From Sinorhizobium sojae CCBAU 05684 (GTDB taxonomy: Bacteria > Pseudomonadota > Alphaproteobacteria > Rhizobiales > Rhizobiaceae): DNA of 64,000 nt. The DNA is taken from assembly GCF_002288525.1 (NCBI RefSeq), contig NZ_CP023068.1, positions 434,001-498,000 on the forward strand. Reading direction: 5' to 3'. Under the pieces are notes generated by a model, which saw only the letters and a program-made list of their open reading frames with translations, searched no databases and was not told where the DNA came from. Below are positions 26,338 to 34,383 of the stretch, piece by piece. The position numbers were made by a program, and so were the translations under genes. Positions within the stretch are counted from its first letter, which is position 1; every line of letters starts with the position of its first letter.

Positions 26338-26562
26338 ATGGAAAATCACGAGGAAGAGCTGATCAAGCGCCGGGCCTATGCCATTTGGGAGCAGGAAGGC
26401 CGCCCGGACGGCCAGCACCTGCGGCATTGGGAGCAGGCCTTCCGGGAAATGCAAAAGCGCTCGGCGCCGGATGAAAGTCTCGGGAACGGCGGCGCGAGGC
26501 CGTCGAAACGGTCACCGTCGCCTCGCCGCAAAACGGCGAAAAACGGCGCCGGAAGTCAGTAG
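26338..26562 (+). CDS. DUF2934 domain protein
   Basis: A 74-residue protein whose first 45 residues match DUF2934 (I-K-R-R-A-Y-A-I-W-E-Q-E-G-R-P-D-G and H-L-R-H-W-E-Q-A-F), followed by a basic, Ser/Pro/Lys-rich tail. Function unknown; rhizobia have many copies. GGAGAGG before the ATG, a consensus general-stress promoter upstream and a strong terminator downstream mark it as a monocistronic stress gene. Confidence 0.85.
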   Translation: MENHEEELIKRRAYAIWEQEGRPDGQHLRHWEQAFREMQKRSAPDESLGNGGARPSKRSPSPRRKTAKNGAGSQ

Positions 26563-26571
26563 ACGTCGTTT

Positions 26572-26610
26572 CAGGATGCCGGTGCCCCCGCCGGCATCCT
26601 GAATATTTTT
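26572..26610 (+). terminator. Rho-independent terminator after the DUF2934 gene
   Basis: Perfect 11-bp stem CAGGATGCCGG (26572-26582) with CCGGCATCCTG (26591-26601), 8-base loop, followed by AATATTTTT. It starts 10 bases after the stop codon. Confidence 0.85.
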
Positions 26611-26700
26611 GATAGTGGGGACGATTGCTCTTCCATTCCCGACTTAGCTGCTCCCTCGGGGCAGCGAGCTGTGCTCCACGAAGCGATTCCGGAGAGCGAC

Positions 26701-26994
26701 ATGCAACAAACTCAGGCAGATGGCGAAGGCCGCGCGAGGGCACCGGGAAAGCCGTCCTCCGCGCAGGACCATGGTAGCGACGAGAAGATCGGGCACGATC
26801 ATCCGACCGGCGCAGGCAGTGCAGGCCGGAAACCGGCGGGCGATGATGCCATCTCTTACGATGACGCCGCTGGAGGCGAGGGCTGGAATCGGGCACTCGG
26901 CGGCAATACCAGTGCCGGAATGGCCCGGTTGCTCGGGGCGATCGCGGTCTTCATTCTGGTCGGAGCGTCACTGTTCTGGCTCGTCGCCGGATAG
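26701..26994 (+). CDS. Small single-pass membrane protein
   Basis: A 97-residue protein with a hydrophilic, Gly/Asp/Ala-rich N-terminal region of about 70 residues and one C-terminal transmembrane helix (L-L-G-A-I-A-V-F-I-L-V-G-A-S-L-F-W-L). The ATG at 26701 is preceded by GGAGAG. No known domain; probably a C-tail-anchored inner-membrane protein. The disordered N-terminus would face the cytoplasm. Confidence 0.6.
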   Translation: MQQTQADGEGRARAPGKPSSAQDHGSDEKIGHDHPTGAGSAGRKPAGDDAISYDDAAGGEGWNRALGGNTSAGMARLLGAIAVFILVGASLFWLVAG

Positions 26995-27049
26995 GGGCAG
27001 ACAGGCGTGTCCGCTTGCGCGGACACCGCCCGCCATCGTCGAGAACAGC

Positions 27050-27460
27050 TTACTGTTGTGTCGGCTGGGAAGTTTGAAGCTTCTCCTGCACCTTATTGGC
27101 GAGTGCCGGATCGTTCTGTGCGGCCGTCAGGATGCTCGTATATTCCTCGACCGATATGGGCGAGGCTTCGACGGCTTTGACCATCTGCTGATTGGCCTCG
27201 GTCTGCAGCTTCTCCTTGGCCGACGCGTCCGTTTCTGCGCCGATCTTTGCCGAATACTCCTGCCTGACCTTGTCGACCTGGAGATAGGCGACAGCAAAGG
27301 CCTCGAGCTTCTCCTCGCTGACGGGCGCGCTTGTGGCGCCGGTCTGCCCCTGCGCCGGCTGGGTTTGCTGCGCCTGGGCCAGTGCAGCTGCGGGGCTGAA
27401 GACCATCAAGCTGAAGACTGCAGCGGTCACCGATGCAACGGATGTGCGACGAGTAATCAT
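27050..27460 (-). CDS. Secreted DUF4168 domain protein
   Basis: A 136-residue exported protein: signal peptide (about residues 1-29, ending A-L-A), a Gln/Ala-rich spacer, then the DUF4168 helical domain (S-E-E-K-L-E-A-F-A-V-A-Y-L-Q-V onward, with the conserved I-S-V-E-E-Y-T-S-I-L). Function unknown; the family occurs in the periplasm of many proteobacteria. AGAGAGG precedes the ATG. Confidence 0.82.
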   Translation of the reverse strand: MITRRTSVASVTAAVFSLMVFSPAAALAQAQQTQPAQGQTGATSAPVSEEKLEAFAVAYLQVDKVRQEYSAKIGAETDASAKEKLQTEANQQMVKAVEASPISVEEYTSILTAAQNDPALANKVQEKLQTSQPTQQ

Positions 27461-27723
27461 ATTCGTACCTCTCTAAACCTGCATGACGTGATCGGCAGCA
27501 AAAACCGCCTGCTTTTCGCTCCCGAATCGAGAACGAACGGGAAGCGAGCGGGACCATGCAGGGTGCAAAAGGGCTCGATTGGGCAGTGGCGGGGCAATTT
27601 GCTGACCATTGAGCGGCAGCTTTGTGGCTCGTATCGCGAGTGAATCGGGGCTTCGTCGATCGAGCATTACGCGTGTGATACGGCCCAAAGCTGCACGGCG
27701 AGGCAGCAATTCCGGCTCTTGCT

Positions 27724-28539
27724 TTACGCTGCGGGCAAAGGCTTGCTTGCCCGGATCGCGTAGCGGTGCTGGCTCTTGCGCGCGAGCCCCTTAAAGAAGT
27801 TCCAGTTCCTCGCCTGCATACGGTGAATCTCGCCGAGGTCGGTGTCGACCTCGATATCCGTGAAGCCGGCATTGCGGAGGAGATCGACGACCGCCTCGGC
27901 GCGTGCGCCATTGGCGAAGTAGACGCGCGAAAGAATGCTGCGGTGCGTTTCCATCATTTCCCGCGAGTGCATCGGCGTGTCGGGCCTGAGAATCCCAGCG
28001 CGCTGGCCCCAGGCGCTCAGCTTTCCGAAGAACCGCTCGAGCGCATTCGTGTTGACGAAATCGCCGTCGACGATCAGCACCAGACCCCCTGGCTTCAATA
28101 CGCGCAGCCACTCCGCGAAAGCCGCGGCCGGATCGACCAGAGTCCAGACCAGATGCCGGTTGACGATGATGTCGTAGTGGTCGTCCGGCTCCATGGTGTT
28201 CTCCGCGTCGCCCATCTGGAAGGCAATCGTGCGCTTGCGGTCCTTCGCCTTGCCGCGGGCGCGCTCGAGCATGGGCTCGGCCCAGTCAAGGCCCGTCACC
28301 TTGAAGCCGAGATCATCGAGCAGGTGGGAGATCACACCGGTACCGCTCGCAAGATCGAGTGCCGTGCGACCATCGCCGCGGCCGAGATGGCGCAGAAAGA
28401 GCCGGTGCCAGGCGGAGCGTTCCTCCTCGGAGAAGATTTCATGCCCCGGGGACAGGTCGAAGGTGGCGGCCCGTTCCGACCAATAGGCCTTGATCTCGTC
28501 GCGAAGATCGTAATTCCGCCGCTCTGCCACGTCGCTCAT
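27724..28539 (-). CDS. Class I SAM-dependent methyltransferase
   Basis: A 271-residue cytoplasmic methyltransferase with motif I A-L-D-L-A-S-G-T-G-V-I-S (about residues 60-71), the acidic loop G-L-D-W-A-E-P-M-L and N-R-H-L-V-W-T-L as motif IV-like segment. It is divergent from the metal-chelate ABC operon, 105 bases away, sharing its promoter region; similar pairings suggest it may modify or release the transported chelate. Substrate unknown. Confidence 0.85.
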   Translation of the reverse strand: MSDVAERRNYDLRDEIKAYWSERAATFDLSPGHEIFSEEERSAWHRLFLRHLGRGDGRTALDLASGTGVISHLLDDLGFKVTGLDWAEPMLERARGKAKDRKRTIAFQMGDAENTMEPDDHYDIIVNRHLVWTLVDPAAAFAEWLRVLKPGGLVLIVDGDFVNTNALERFFGKLSAWGQRAGILRPDTPMHSREMMETHRSILSRVYFANGARAEAVVDLLRNAGFTDIEVDTDLGEIHRMQARNWNFFKGLARKSQHRYAIRASKPLPAA

Positions 28540-28586
28540 CGGTGCATTGGTTCCTTCGTGTTTGGAAGCGTTCTAAAAGATAATTG

Positions 28587-28614
28587 TTGACTAATAAAGT
28601 CATGAAACTATAGA
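28587..28614 (+). promoter_or_regulatory. Candidate promoter with overlapping operator of the metal-chelate operon
   Basis: A -35-like TTGACT (28587-28592), 16-base spacer and -10-like TATAGA (28609-28614) lie about 30 bases before the first binding-protein ATG. An inverted repeat TGACT-AATAA-AGTCA (28588-28602) overlaps the -35, well placed for repression, for example by an iron-responsive regulator. Confidence 0.5.
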
Positions 28615-28644
28615 TCGCATCGATTTTCCACCGGAGCGACAACA

Positions 28645-29778
28645 ATGAATTTTCTCACCAGGGTGGCTGCGGCCGCCGCGGGACTTTGCGTGCTTTTTTC
28701 GGGCGCCGCCTTCGCCGATACGGTCAAGGTGACCGACATCACGGGCCGCGAAGTCGAGGTCAATGTACCGGTCGAGCATGTGATTCTGGGCGAAGGGCGC
28801 CAGATCTATTTCGTTGGCGCCCTCGACAATGACGATCCTTTCAAGCGCGTCGTCGGCTGGCGTGACGATCTGACGAAGGCCGATCCCGAAAGCTACGCCG
28901 CCTATCTCGCCAAATATCCCGGCATCGCCAACTTGCCGACCTTCGGCGGCATGAAGGACGGCACGTTCGACATCGAGCAGGCGGTCGCGCTCAAGCCGGA
29001 CGTGATGCTGATGAACGTCGACGCCAAGACGGCGACGGAAGAGGCAGGCTATATCGAAAAACTCGAGAAGGTCGGCATCCCGCTCGTCTATGTGGATTTC
29101 CGCGAAAAGCCGATGGAAAACACCGAACCGAGCATGCGGCTGATCGGCAAGCTGTTCGGCAAGGAGGAAAAGGCCGAGGAATTCATCAAGTTCCGTGCCG
29201 AGCAGATCGCCAAGGTGACTGATGTCCTGTCGAAGGCCAATCCGGAGAAGCCGCTCGTCTTCATGGAGCGCGCCGGCGGCTATTCCGACGATTGCTGCAT
29301 GTCCTTCGGTGACGAGAACTTCGGCAAGATGGTCGAGTTCGCCGGCGGCATCAACATGGCGAAGGATATCATCCCGGGCACCTTCGGCACGGTCAATCCG
29401 GAGCAGGTCATTGCAGCGAACCCGGACCAGGTCATCATCACCGGTGGAAACTGGGAAGGCTATGTGCCCGGCGGCAACTGGGTCGGCGTCGGCTATGGCG
29501 CGGATGAGAAGGAAGCCCTTCGCAAGCTCGAGAACCTGACCAAGCGCCCGGCTTTCACCGGCGTCAAAGCGGTCAAGGACGGCAATGTCCATGCCATCTG
29601 GCATCAGTTCTACAACAATCCGTATCAGTTCGTGGCCATCCAGCAGATCGCAAAATGGCTGCATCCCGACCTCTTCAAGGATCTCGACCCGGAGGCGACG
29701 TTCAAGGAACTGCATGAGCGCTTCCTGCCGCTGCCCTACAAGAGCGGCTATTTCGTCTCGCTGAACGTCAGCCAGTAA
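28645..29778 (+). CDS. ABC transporter substrate-binding protein, iron/siderophore type (copy 1)
   Basis: A 377-residue periplasmic protein (signal peptide about residues 1-24, ending A-F-A) of the FepB/TroA-like class III binding proteins. V-T-D-I-T-G-R-E-V-E-V opens the first lobe; a conserved Cys-Cys pair (Y-S-D-D-C-C-M-S-F-G) lies near the middle; G-K-M-V-E-F-A-G-G-I-N and N-P-E-Q-V-I-A-A-N-P-D mark the second lobe. Ligand is likely a ferric chelate or heme-like compound but is not readable. First gene of a four-gene operon. Confidence 0.88.
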   Translation: MNFLTRVAAAAAGLCVLFSGAAFADTVKVTDITGREVEVNVPVEHVILGEGRQIYFVGALDNDDPFKRVVGWRDDLTKADPESYAAYLAKYPGIANLPTFGGMKDGTFDIEQAVALKPDVMLMNVDAKTATEEAGYIEKLEKVGIPLVYVDFREKPMENTEPSMRLIGKLFGKEEKAEEFIKFRAEQIAKVTDVLSKANPEKPLVFMERAGGYSDDCCMSFGDENFGKMVEFAGGINMAKDIIPGTFGTVNPEQVIAANPDQVIITGGNWEGYVPGGNWVGVGYGADEKEALRKLENLTKRPAFTGVKAVKDGNVHAIWHQFYNNPYQFVAIQQIAKWLHPDLFKDLDPEATFKELHERFLPLPYKSGYFVSLNVSQ

Positions 29779-29831
29779 GCAATCGGACCGGAGGGCAGGG
29801 CTCTCCGGTTCCTTTCTCTCGAGGGTTGCAG

Positions 29832-30968
29832 ATGCCGGTATTAAAGAGAGTTCTCCTGGCGATTTTCGCTGCGATCGTCACTACCGCACCGGCGGGCGCT
29901 GCACAAATCACCGATGTCACCGGCCGCAAGGTCGAGATCGATCTCCCGGCAAAGCGCATATTGCTCGGGGAGGCGCGGCAGATCCACGTGGCGGCGGCGC
30001 TCAAAGGTGAACATGTCTTCGATACGATCGTCGGCTGGCGCGACGATCTGATCAAAAAAGACCCTGATTCCTATGCCGGCTATCTCGAGCGCTTTGCGGA
30101 CATCGAGAAGCTGCCACGCTTCGGCTATGTCCCAAGCGGGGACTTCAGCCTCGAAGCGGCAATTACCTTGAAGCCTGACGTGCTGACGCTGAACCTTGAG
30201 GCGCAGGAAGCGGCCGAGGAATCGGGTTTCATCGAAAAGGCTGCGGCTGCCGGCATAGCCGTCGTCTTCCTCGATTTCCGCGTCGATCCGGCAAAGAACA
30301 GCGAACTCTCCATCGCGATCCTCGGGCGGCTTTTCGGGGCGGAGGGTCAGGCGAAAGAATTCATTGGCTGGCGCCGTTTGCAGATTGCTGTCGTCACAGA
30401 TCGGCTCGCCAAAGCCAGCGCCCTTCCACGTCCGAGGGTCTTCATCGAGCGTGCGCCGGGGATTTCCGGCGACGTCGCCTGTTGCCGCACCTTCGGCCCG
30501 GCGAATTTCGGCGAAATGGTGGAACTGGCCGGCGGTCATAATATCGGTTCGGACGTGATCTCGACGACCTTCGGGGACCTCAATCCCGAGCAGATCGTCG
30601 TCGCCAATCCCGATCATGTGATCGTCACCGGCAGCAATTGGGCGGCGGAATCCGACGTCAACCAGTTCGTCGCCGTCGGTCGCGGCGCCGGTCCCGCGGC
30701 CGCAAGGGAGCGTCTGAAGGGATTGATGCAGCGCCCCGCCTTCGAGAACCTCGATGCGGTGAAGGCGGGCCGGGTACATGCGGTCTGGCATCAGTTTTAC
30801 GGTGCTCCCTATGAGTTCGTGCCGATCCAGCAGTTCGCCAAGTGGTTCCATCCGGATCTGTTCGCCGATATCGACCCGGATAAAACCTTCCGCGAATTCC
30901 ACGAGAAGTTCCTGCCGATCGCCTATCGGCCCGGCTATTTCGCTTCGCTGGCGAATGGAGGTGAATGA
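29832..30968 (+). CDS. ABC transporter substrate-binding protein, iron/siderophore type (copy 2)
   Basis: A 378-residue paralogue of the preceding gene, with signal peptide, I-T-D-V-T-G-R-K-V-E-I, the conserved Cys-Cys pair (V-A-C-C-R-T-F-G) and the same C-terminal H-A-V-W-H-Q-F-Y-G motif. GAGGG lies 6 bases before the ATG at 29832. It overlaps the permease start (ATGA). Having two diverged binding proteins for one permease/ATPase pair suggests two related ligands. Confidence 0.88.
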   Translation: MPVLKRVLLAIFAAIVTTAPAGAAQITDVTGRKVEIDLPAKRILLGEARQIHVAAALKGEHVFDTIVGWRDDLIKKDPDSYAGYLERFADIEKLPRFGYVPSGDFSLEAAITLKPDVLTLNLEAQEAAEESGFIEKAAAAGIAVVFLDFRVDPAKNSELSIAILGRLFGAEGQAKEFIGWRRLQIAVVTDRLAKASALPRPRVFIERAPGISGDVACCRTFGPANFGEMVELAGGHNIGSDVISTTFGDLNPEQIVVANPDHVIVTGSNWAAESDVNQFVAVGRGAGPAAARERLKGLMQRPAFENLDAVKAGRVHAVWHQFYGAPYEFVPIQQFAKWFHPDLFADIDPDKTFREFHEKFLPIAYRPGYFASLANGGE

Positions 30969-32035
30969 TGGTCGCTTTCGCAGATGAGGTTTCCGGCATG
31001 GAGGGGCGCGGGCGCTACCGCGCCCTTGCGGCACGCCGGCTGCTCATGCTCTCGGCTCTGGTCGCGGCGCTGTTTTTCTCCGTGTCGGTGGACATGGCGC
31101 TCGGGCCCGCCAACTATCCGTTGTCCGATGTCCTGATGGCGCTCTTCGATGCCGGCAGCGTTAATGACCAGCTGCGCGTGGTGATCTGGGACATCCGCAT
31201 GCCGATCGCGCTGATGGCCGTCACCGTCGGCGCCTCGCTTTCGTTGGCGGGCGCGCAGATGCAGACAATCCTCGCCAATCCTCTGGCGAGCCCCTTCACG
31301 CTCGGCATCTCGGCAGCGGCGAGCTTCGGCGCCGCCCTGGGCCTGGTGGCGGGCATTGCAGTCTTTCCCGTCGCGGTCCAGTACATGGTACCGATTAACG
31401 CCTTCCTGATGGCAATGGCCGCCGCCCTCTTCATCCATTTCGCCTCGACAATGCGCGGCGTCACGGTGGAGACGATCGTGCTCCTCGGCATTGCCCTTGT
31501 CTTCACTTTCAATGCGGCGCTCTCGCTGCTCGAATATCTCGCTTCCGAGCAGGCGCTTGCCGCGGTCGTCTTCTGGACGATGGGCAGCCTGACCAAGGCG
31601 ACATGGCCGAAGGTCTGGATCACCGGTGCGGTTCTCCTGATCGCCGTGCCGCTCTTCGCGCGCCACGCCTGGGCGCTGACGGCGCTGAGGCTCGGCGAGG
31701 ACAAGGCGGCAAGCTTCGGCATCAATGTTCGACGCCTGCGGCTCGAAACCATGATGACCGTCAGCCTGCTGGCAGCGATCCCGGTTTCCTTCGTCGGCAC
31801 GATCGGCTTCGTCGGTCTCGTCGGTCCGCATATCGCGCGTATGCTCGTCGGCGAGGACCAGCGCTTCTTCCTGCCGGCCTCCGTGCTCTGCGGGGCGCTG
31901 CTCCTGTCGTCGACATCCGTCGTCAGCAAAATGCTGATTCCGGGCGCGGTGCTACCGATCGGCGTCATCACGGCGCTCGTCGGCGTCCCCTTCTTCTTCG
32001 TGCTGATTTTCACCAATAGGAGACGGTCATGGTAG
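30965..32035 (+). CDS. FecCD-family ABC transporter permease
   Basis: A 356-residue permease with about nine to ten transmembrane helices and family motifs R-M-P-I-A-L-M-A-V, G-A-S-L-S-L-A-G-A-Q-M-Q and G-F-V-G-L-V-G-P-H-I-A-R-M, the last being the coupling-helix region. It forms the membrane channel of the metal-chelate importer as a homodimer. Start overlaps the upstream stop (ATGA). Confidence 0.92.
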   Translation: MMVAFADEVSGMEGRGRYRALAARRLLMLSALVAALFFSVSVDMALGPANYPLSDVLMALFDAGSVNDQLRVVIWDIRMPIALMAVTVGASLSLAGAQMQTILANPLASPFTLGISAAASFGAALGLVAGIAVFPVAVQYMVPINAFLMAMAAALFIHFASTMRGVTVETIVLLGIALVFTFNAALSLLEYLASEQALAAVVFWTMGSLTKATWPKVWITGAVLLIAVPLFARHAWALTALRLGEDKAASFGINVRRLRLETMMTVSLLAAIPVSFVGTIGFVGLVGPHIARMLVGEDQRFFLPASVLCGALLLSSTSVVSKMLIPGAVLPIGVITALVGVPFFFVLIFTNRRRSW

Positions 32036-32790
32036 CCCTGGCGCTCAAGGAGGTCGGCGCGACCTATGGTCGGCGCATCGTGTTGTCCGACATCAGCACC
32101 GGGACGTTGAGGGGCGGCCGCCTGACGGCCGTCATCGGTCCTAACGCAGCGGGAAAATCGACGCTCTTCAAGCGCATCGCCGGCCTTGCCGCCGGACCGG
32201 GCCTCGTCCATCTCTCCGACACCGCCAAGGGACCGGAGGCGATTTGCTACATGCCGCAGGACACCGGCGCCAATGCGGTGCTCACGGTCTATGAGTCCGT
32301 GCTGCTCTCGGCAAAGCAGGGCTCCGGCTGGAAGGTGAAGGACAGCGAGCTTAAGGAAATCGACCGCGTCCTGGCGGCGCTGAAGATCGACGACCTGGCC
32401 TTTCGCGGCCTCGGCGAGCTTTCCGGCGGCCAACGCCAGCTTGTGTCGATCGCGCAGGCGCTGGTGCGCAAGCCGGAAGTGCTCCTGATGGACGAGCCGA
32501 CATCGGCGCTCGATCTCTTTCGCCAGATCGAGGTGCTTGGGTTCATGAAGCGCCTGGCGGCAAAATCGGGCATGGCCGTGCTGATCGCGCTCCACGACCT
32601 GAATCATGCACTGCGCTATTGCGACGATACGATCGTCATCAACGGCGGTTCGGTGGCCGCAAGCGGCCCGACGCACCAGGTGATCACCGCGGACATGCTG
32701 AAGTCTGTCTACCGCGTCGACGCTCGGGTCGAAGCCTGCTCGCTCGGCCGGCCCGTGGTCATTGTCGACGATTCCATCTCGGCTTCTTGA
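32029..32790 (+). CDS. Iron-chelate ABC transporter ATP-binding protein
   Basis: A 253-residue FepC/FhuC-type ATPase: Walker A G-P-N-A-A-G-K-S-T, signature L-S-G-G-Q-R-Q-L-V, Walker B V-L-L-M-D-E-P-T-S-A-L-D and the switch His in A-L-H-D-L-N. AGGAGA before the ATG lies inside the end of the permease gene, which it overlaps by 7 bases. It energises uptake through the FecCD permease. Confidence 0.92.
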   Translation: MVALALKEVGATYGRRIVLSDISTGTLRGGRLTAVIGPNAAGKSTLFKRIAGLAAGPGLVHLSDTAKGPEAICYMPQDTGANAVLTVYESVLLSAKQGSGWKVKDSELKEIDRVLAALKIDDLAFRGLGELSGGQRQLVSIAQALVRKPEVLLMDEPTSALDLFRQIEVLGFMKRLAAKSGMAVLIALHDLNHALRYCDDTIVINGGSVAASGPTHQVITADMLKSVYRVDARVEACSLGRPVVIVDDSISAS

Positions 32791-32981
32791 GGCGCGCGCC
32801 TCCGTTCCGGTTCAGCTTAAATGCGCTTTCCAAGCCCACGCCCGAGGGCCAGGCCGGGACACCGGCTTCGGCGGTGGCGATTGCCGCTCCTTGCCGGCGC
32901 TTGCGGGGACTGGGCGTTGCGCGACCGGGCGGAACCGGCCGCGCTTCTGCAGTCAAAGGAACAGCGAATCGTCATACCGCG

Positions 32982-33218
32982 TCACGCCGGTCGCTGTCGG
33001 CGAAGGTCGACGTTGATGTGGCCCCAGGCACCGGTGTTGTGGTCGATGATCTCGATCTGTGCTTCTTTCCCGACATATTGCGAGACGTCCCAGCCCTTCC
33101 AGTCGAGGACCTCGTCGAAGTTGCCGCTAGCGGTGGCGACCCGTTCGCCATCGACGATCAGGTTGATCGCGGTCGGGCTGAGCTGGGTTGGTGTGAAGGC
33201 CTCGTCGTGCCCGGGCAT
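32982..33218 (-). CDS. Orphan DUF4980-like fragment of a GH32-associated module
   Basis: A 78-residue open frame. Its core I-N-L-I-V-D-G-E-R-V-A-T-A-S-G, L-D-W-K-G-W-D-V-S-Q-Y, then I-E-I-I-D-H-N-T-G-A-W-G-H-I-N-V-D closely follows the beta-sandwich module (DUF4980-like) found attached to many GH32 levanases and invertases. Here it stands alone after the ABC ATPase gene of a GH32 operon, with no clear SD, and the frame runs open upstream without a start. It is either a remnant of a lost GH32 gene or a tiny free-standing protein. Confidence 0.5.
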   Translation of the reverse strand: MPGHDEAFTPTQLSPTAINLIVDGERVATASGNFDEVLDWKGWDVSQYVGKEAQIEIIDHNTGAWGHINVDLRRQRPA

Positions 33219-33313
33219 TTTGTTGCTCGAGCGTCGTTCTGAGCGGAGTGCGACGGGTGGCAGATGGCCATCCGCGTCGCGCGGATCGCGATGAGCCTTG
33301 GAGACGCCGCGCG

Positions 33314-34360
33314 TCAGTTGACTCGCACACCTTCTGCCGAGAACAGATGGATGTTCGCGGGATCGGGGGCGACCGTGACCGGCTGACCGGGCTCGAGCTC
33401 GATCCGGTCGCGCAGCACCAGGGTCATCTCGACCGATCCGAGCTTCAGGAGCACATGCGTTTCGGACCCGGTCGGCTCCACGACCACGACGGTGGCGGGC
33501 GCGCCGCCTTCCGCAATCCTCAGATGCTCTGGCCGGATGCCGTAGATCCCGGCCGCACCGTCCTTGCGGTCGGTCGGCAGCGGCAAAGCGACACCGTCAT
33601 CGGTGAAGAATGATCCGTCCCTGATCGAGCCTTCAAAGAGATTCATCGCTGGCGAGCCGATGAAGGTCGCGACGAATGTGTTGGCCGGCCGGTCATAGAG
33701 TTCCAGTGGCCTGCCGATCTGCTCGACCTTGCCGCCGCGCATCACAACGATCCGGTCCGCCATGGTCATCGCCTCGACCTGATCGTGCGTGACGTAGACG
33801 GTCGTGGTCTTCAGGCGCTGGTGCAACTCCTTGATTTCCGCGCGCATGGTGACGCGCAGCTTGGCATCGAGGTTCGAAAGCGGTTCATCGAACAGGAACA
33901 CCTGCGGGTGGCGGACGATCGCACGCCCCATTGCGACGCGCTGGCGCTGACCGCCGGAAAGCTGTTTCGGCAGGCGGTCGAGCAGGGGCCCGAGTGCCAG
34001 GATGTCGGCCGCCTCCCGCACGCGCCTGTCGATCGTCGCCTTGTCCTGCCCCTTGAGCTTGAGTGCAAACCCCATATTCTGCGCGACCGTCATATGCGGA
34101 TAGAGAGCGTAGCTCTGGAAGACCATGGCGATGTCGCGCTCCTTCGGCGCCACATCGTTGACGACACGGCCGCCAATGCGGATGTCGCCGCCGCTGATAT
34201 CCTCGAGGCCGGCGAGCATGCGCAGAAGCGTCGACTTGCCGCAGCCGGACGGGCCGACGAGGGTGACGAATTCGCCGTCCTCGATATCCATGGATACGCC
34301 GTGGATGACCGGCACGGTGCCGTAATGCTTGCGAACCTGTTCGATCGAGACGGATGCCAT
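33314..34360 (-). CDS. Sugar ABC transporter ATP-binding protein (MalK/UgpC type)
   Basis: A 348-residue ATPase: Walker A G-P-S-G-C-G-K-S-T (about residues 36-44), signature L-S-G-G-Q-R-Q-R-V, Walker B V-F-L-F-D-E-P-L-S-N-L-D and a C-terminal TOBE/OB regulatory region (about 240-348). GGGAGG before the ATG. Last intact gene of the LacI-SBP-permease-permease-GH32-ATPase operon. Confidence 0.93.
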   Translation of the reverse strand: MASVSIEQVRKHYGTVPVIHGVSMDIEDGEFVTLVGPSGCGKSTLLRMLAGLEDISGGDIRIGGRVVNDVAPKERDIAMVFQSYALYPHMTVAQNMGFALKLKGQDKATIDRRVREAADILALGPLLDRLPKQLSGGQRQRVAMGRAIVRHPQVFLFDEPLSNLDAKLRVTMRAEIKELHQRLKTTTVYVTHDQVEAMTMADRIVVMRGGKVEQIGRPLELYDRPANTFVATFIGSPAMNLFEGSIRDGSFFTDDGVALPLPTDRKDGAAGIYGIRPEHLRIAEGGAPATVVVVEPTGSETHVLLKLGSVEMTLVLRDRIELEPGQPVTVAPDPANIHLFSAEGVRVN

Positions 34361-34383
34361 GAAGTTCCTCCCTATTTAACTTG

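Noticed and set aside
31114..32676. 520-codon minus-strand frame opposite the iron permease and ATPase
   Set aside because: Ser/Arg/Thr-rich shadow of two clear transporter genes.
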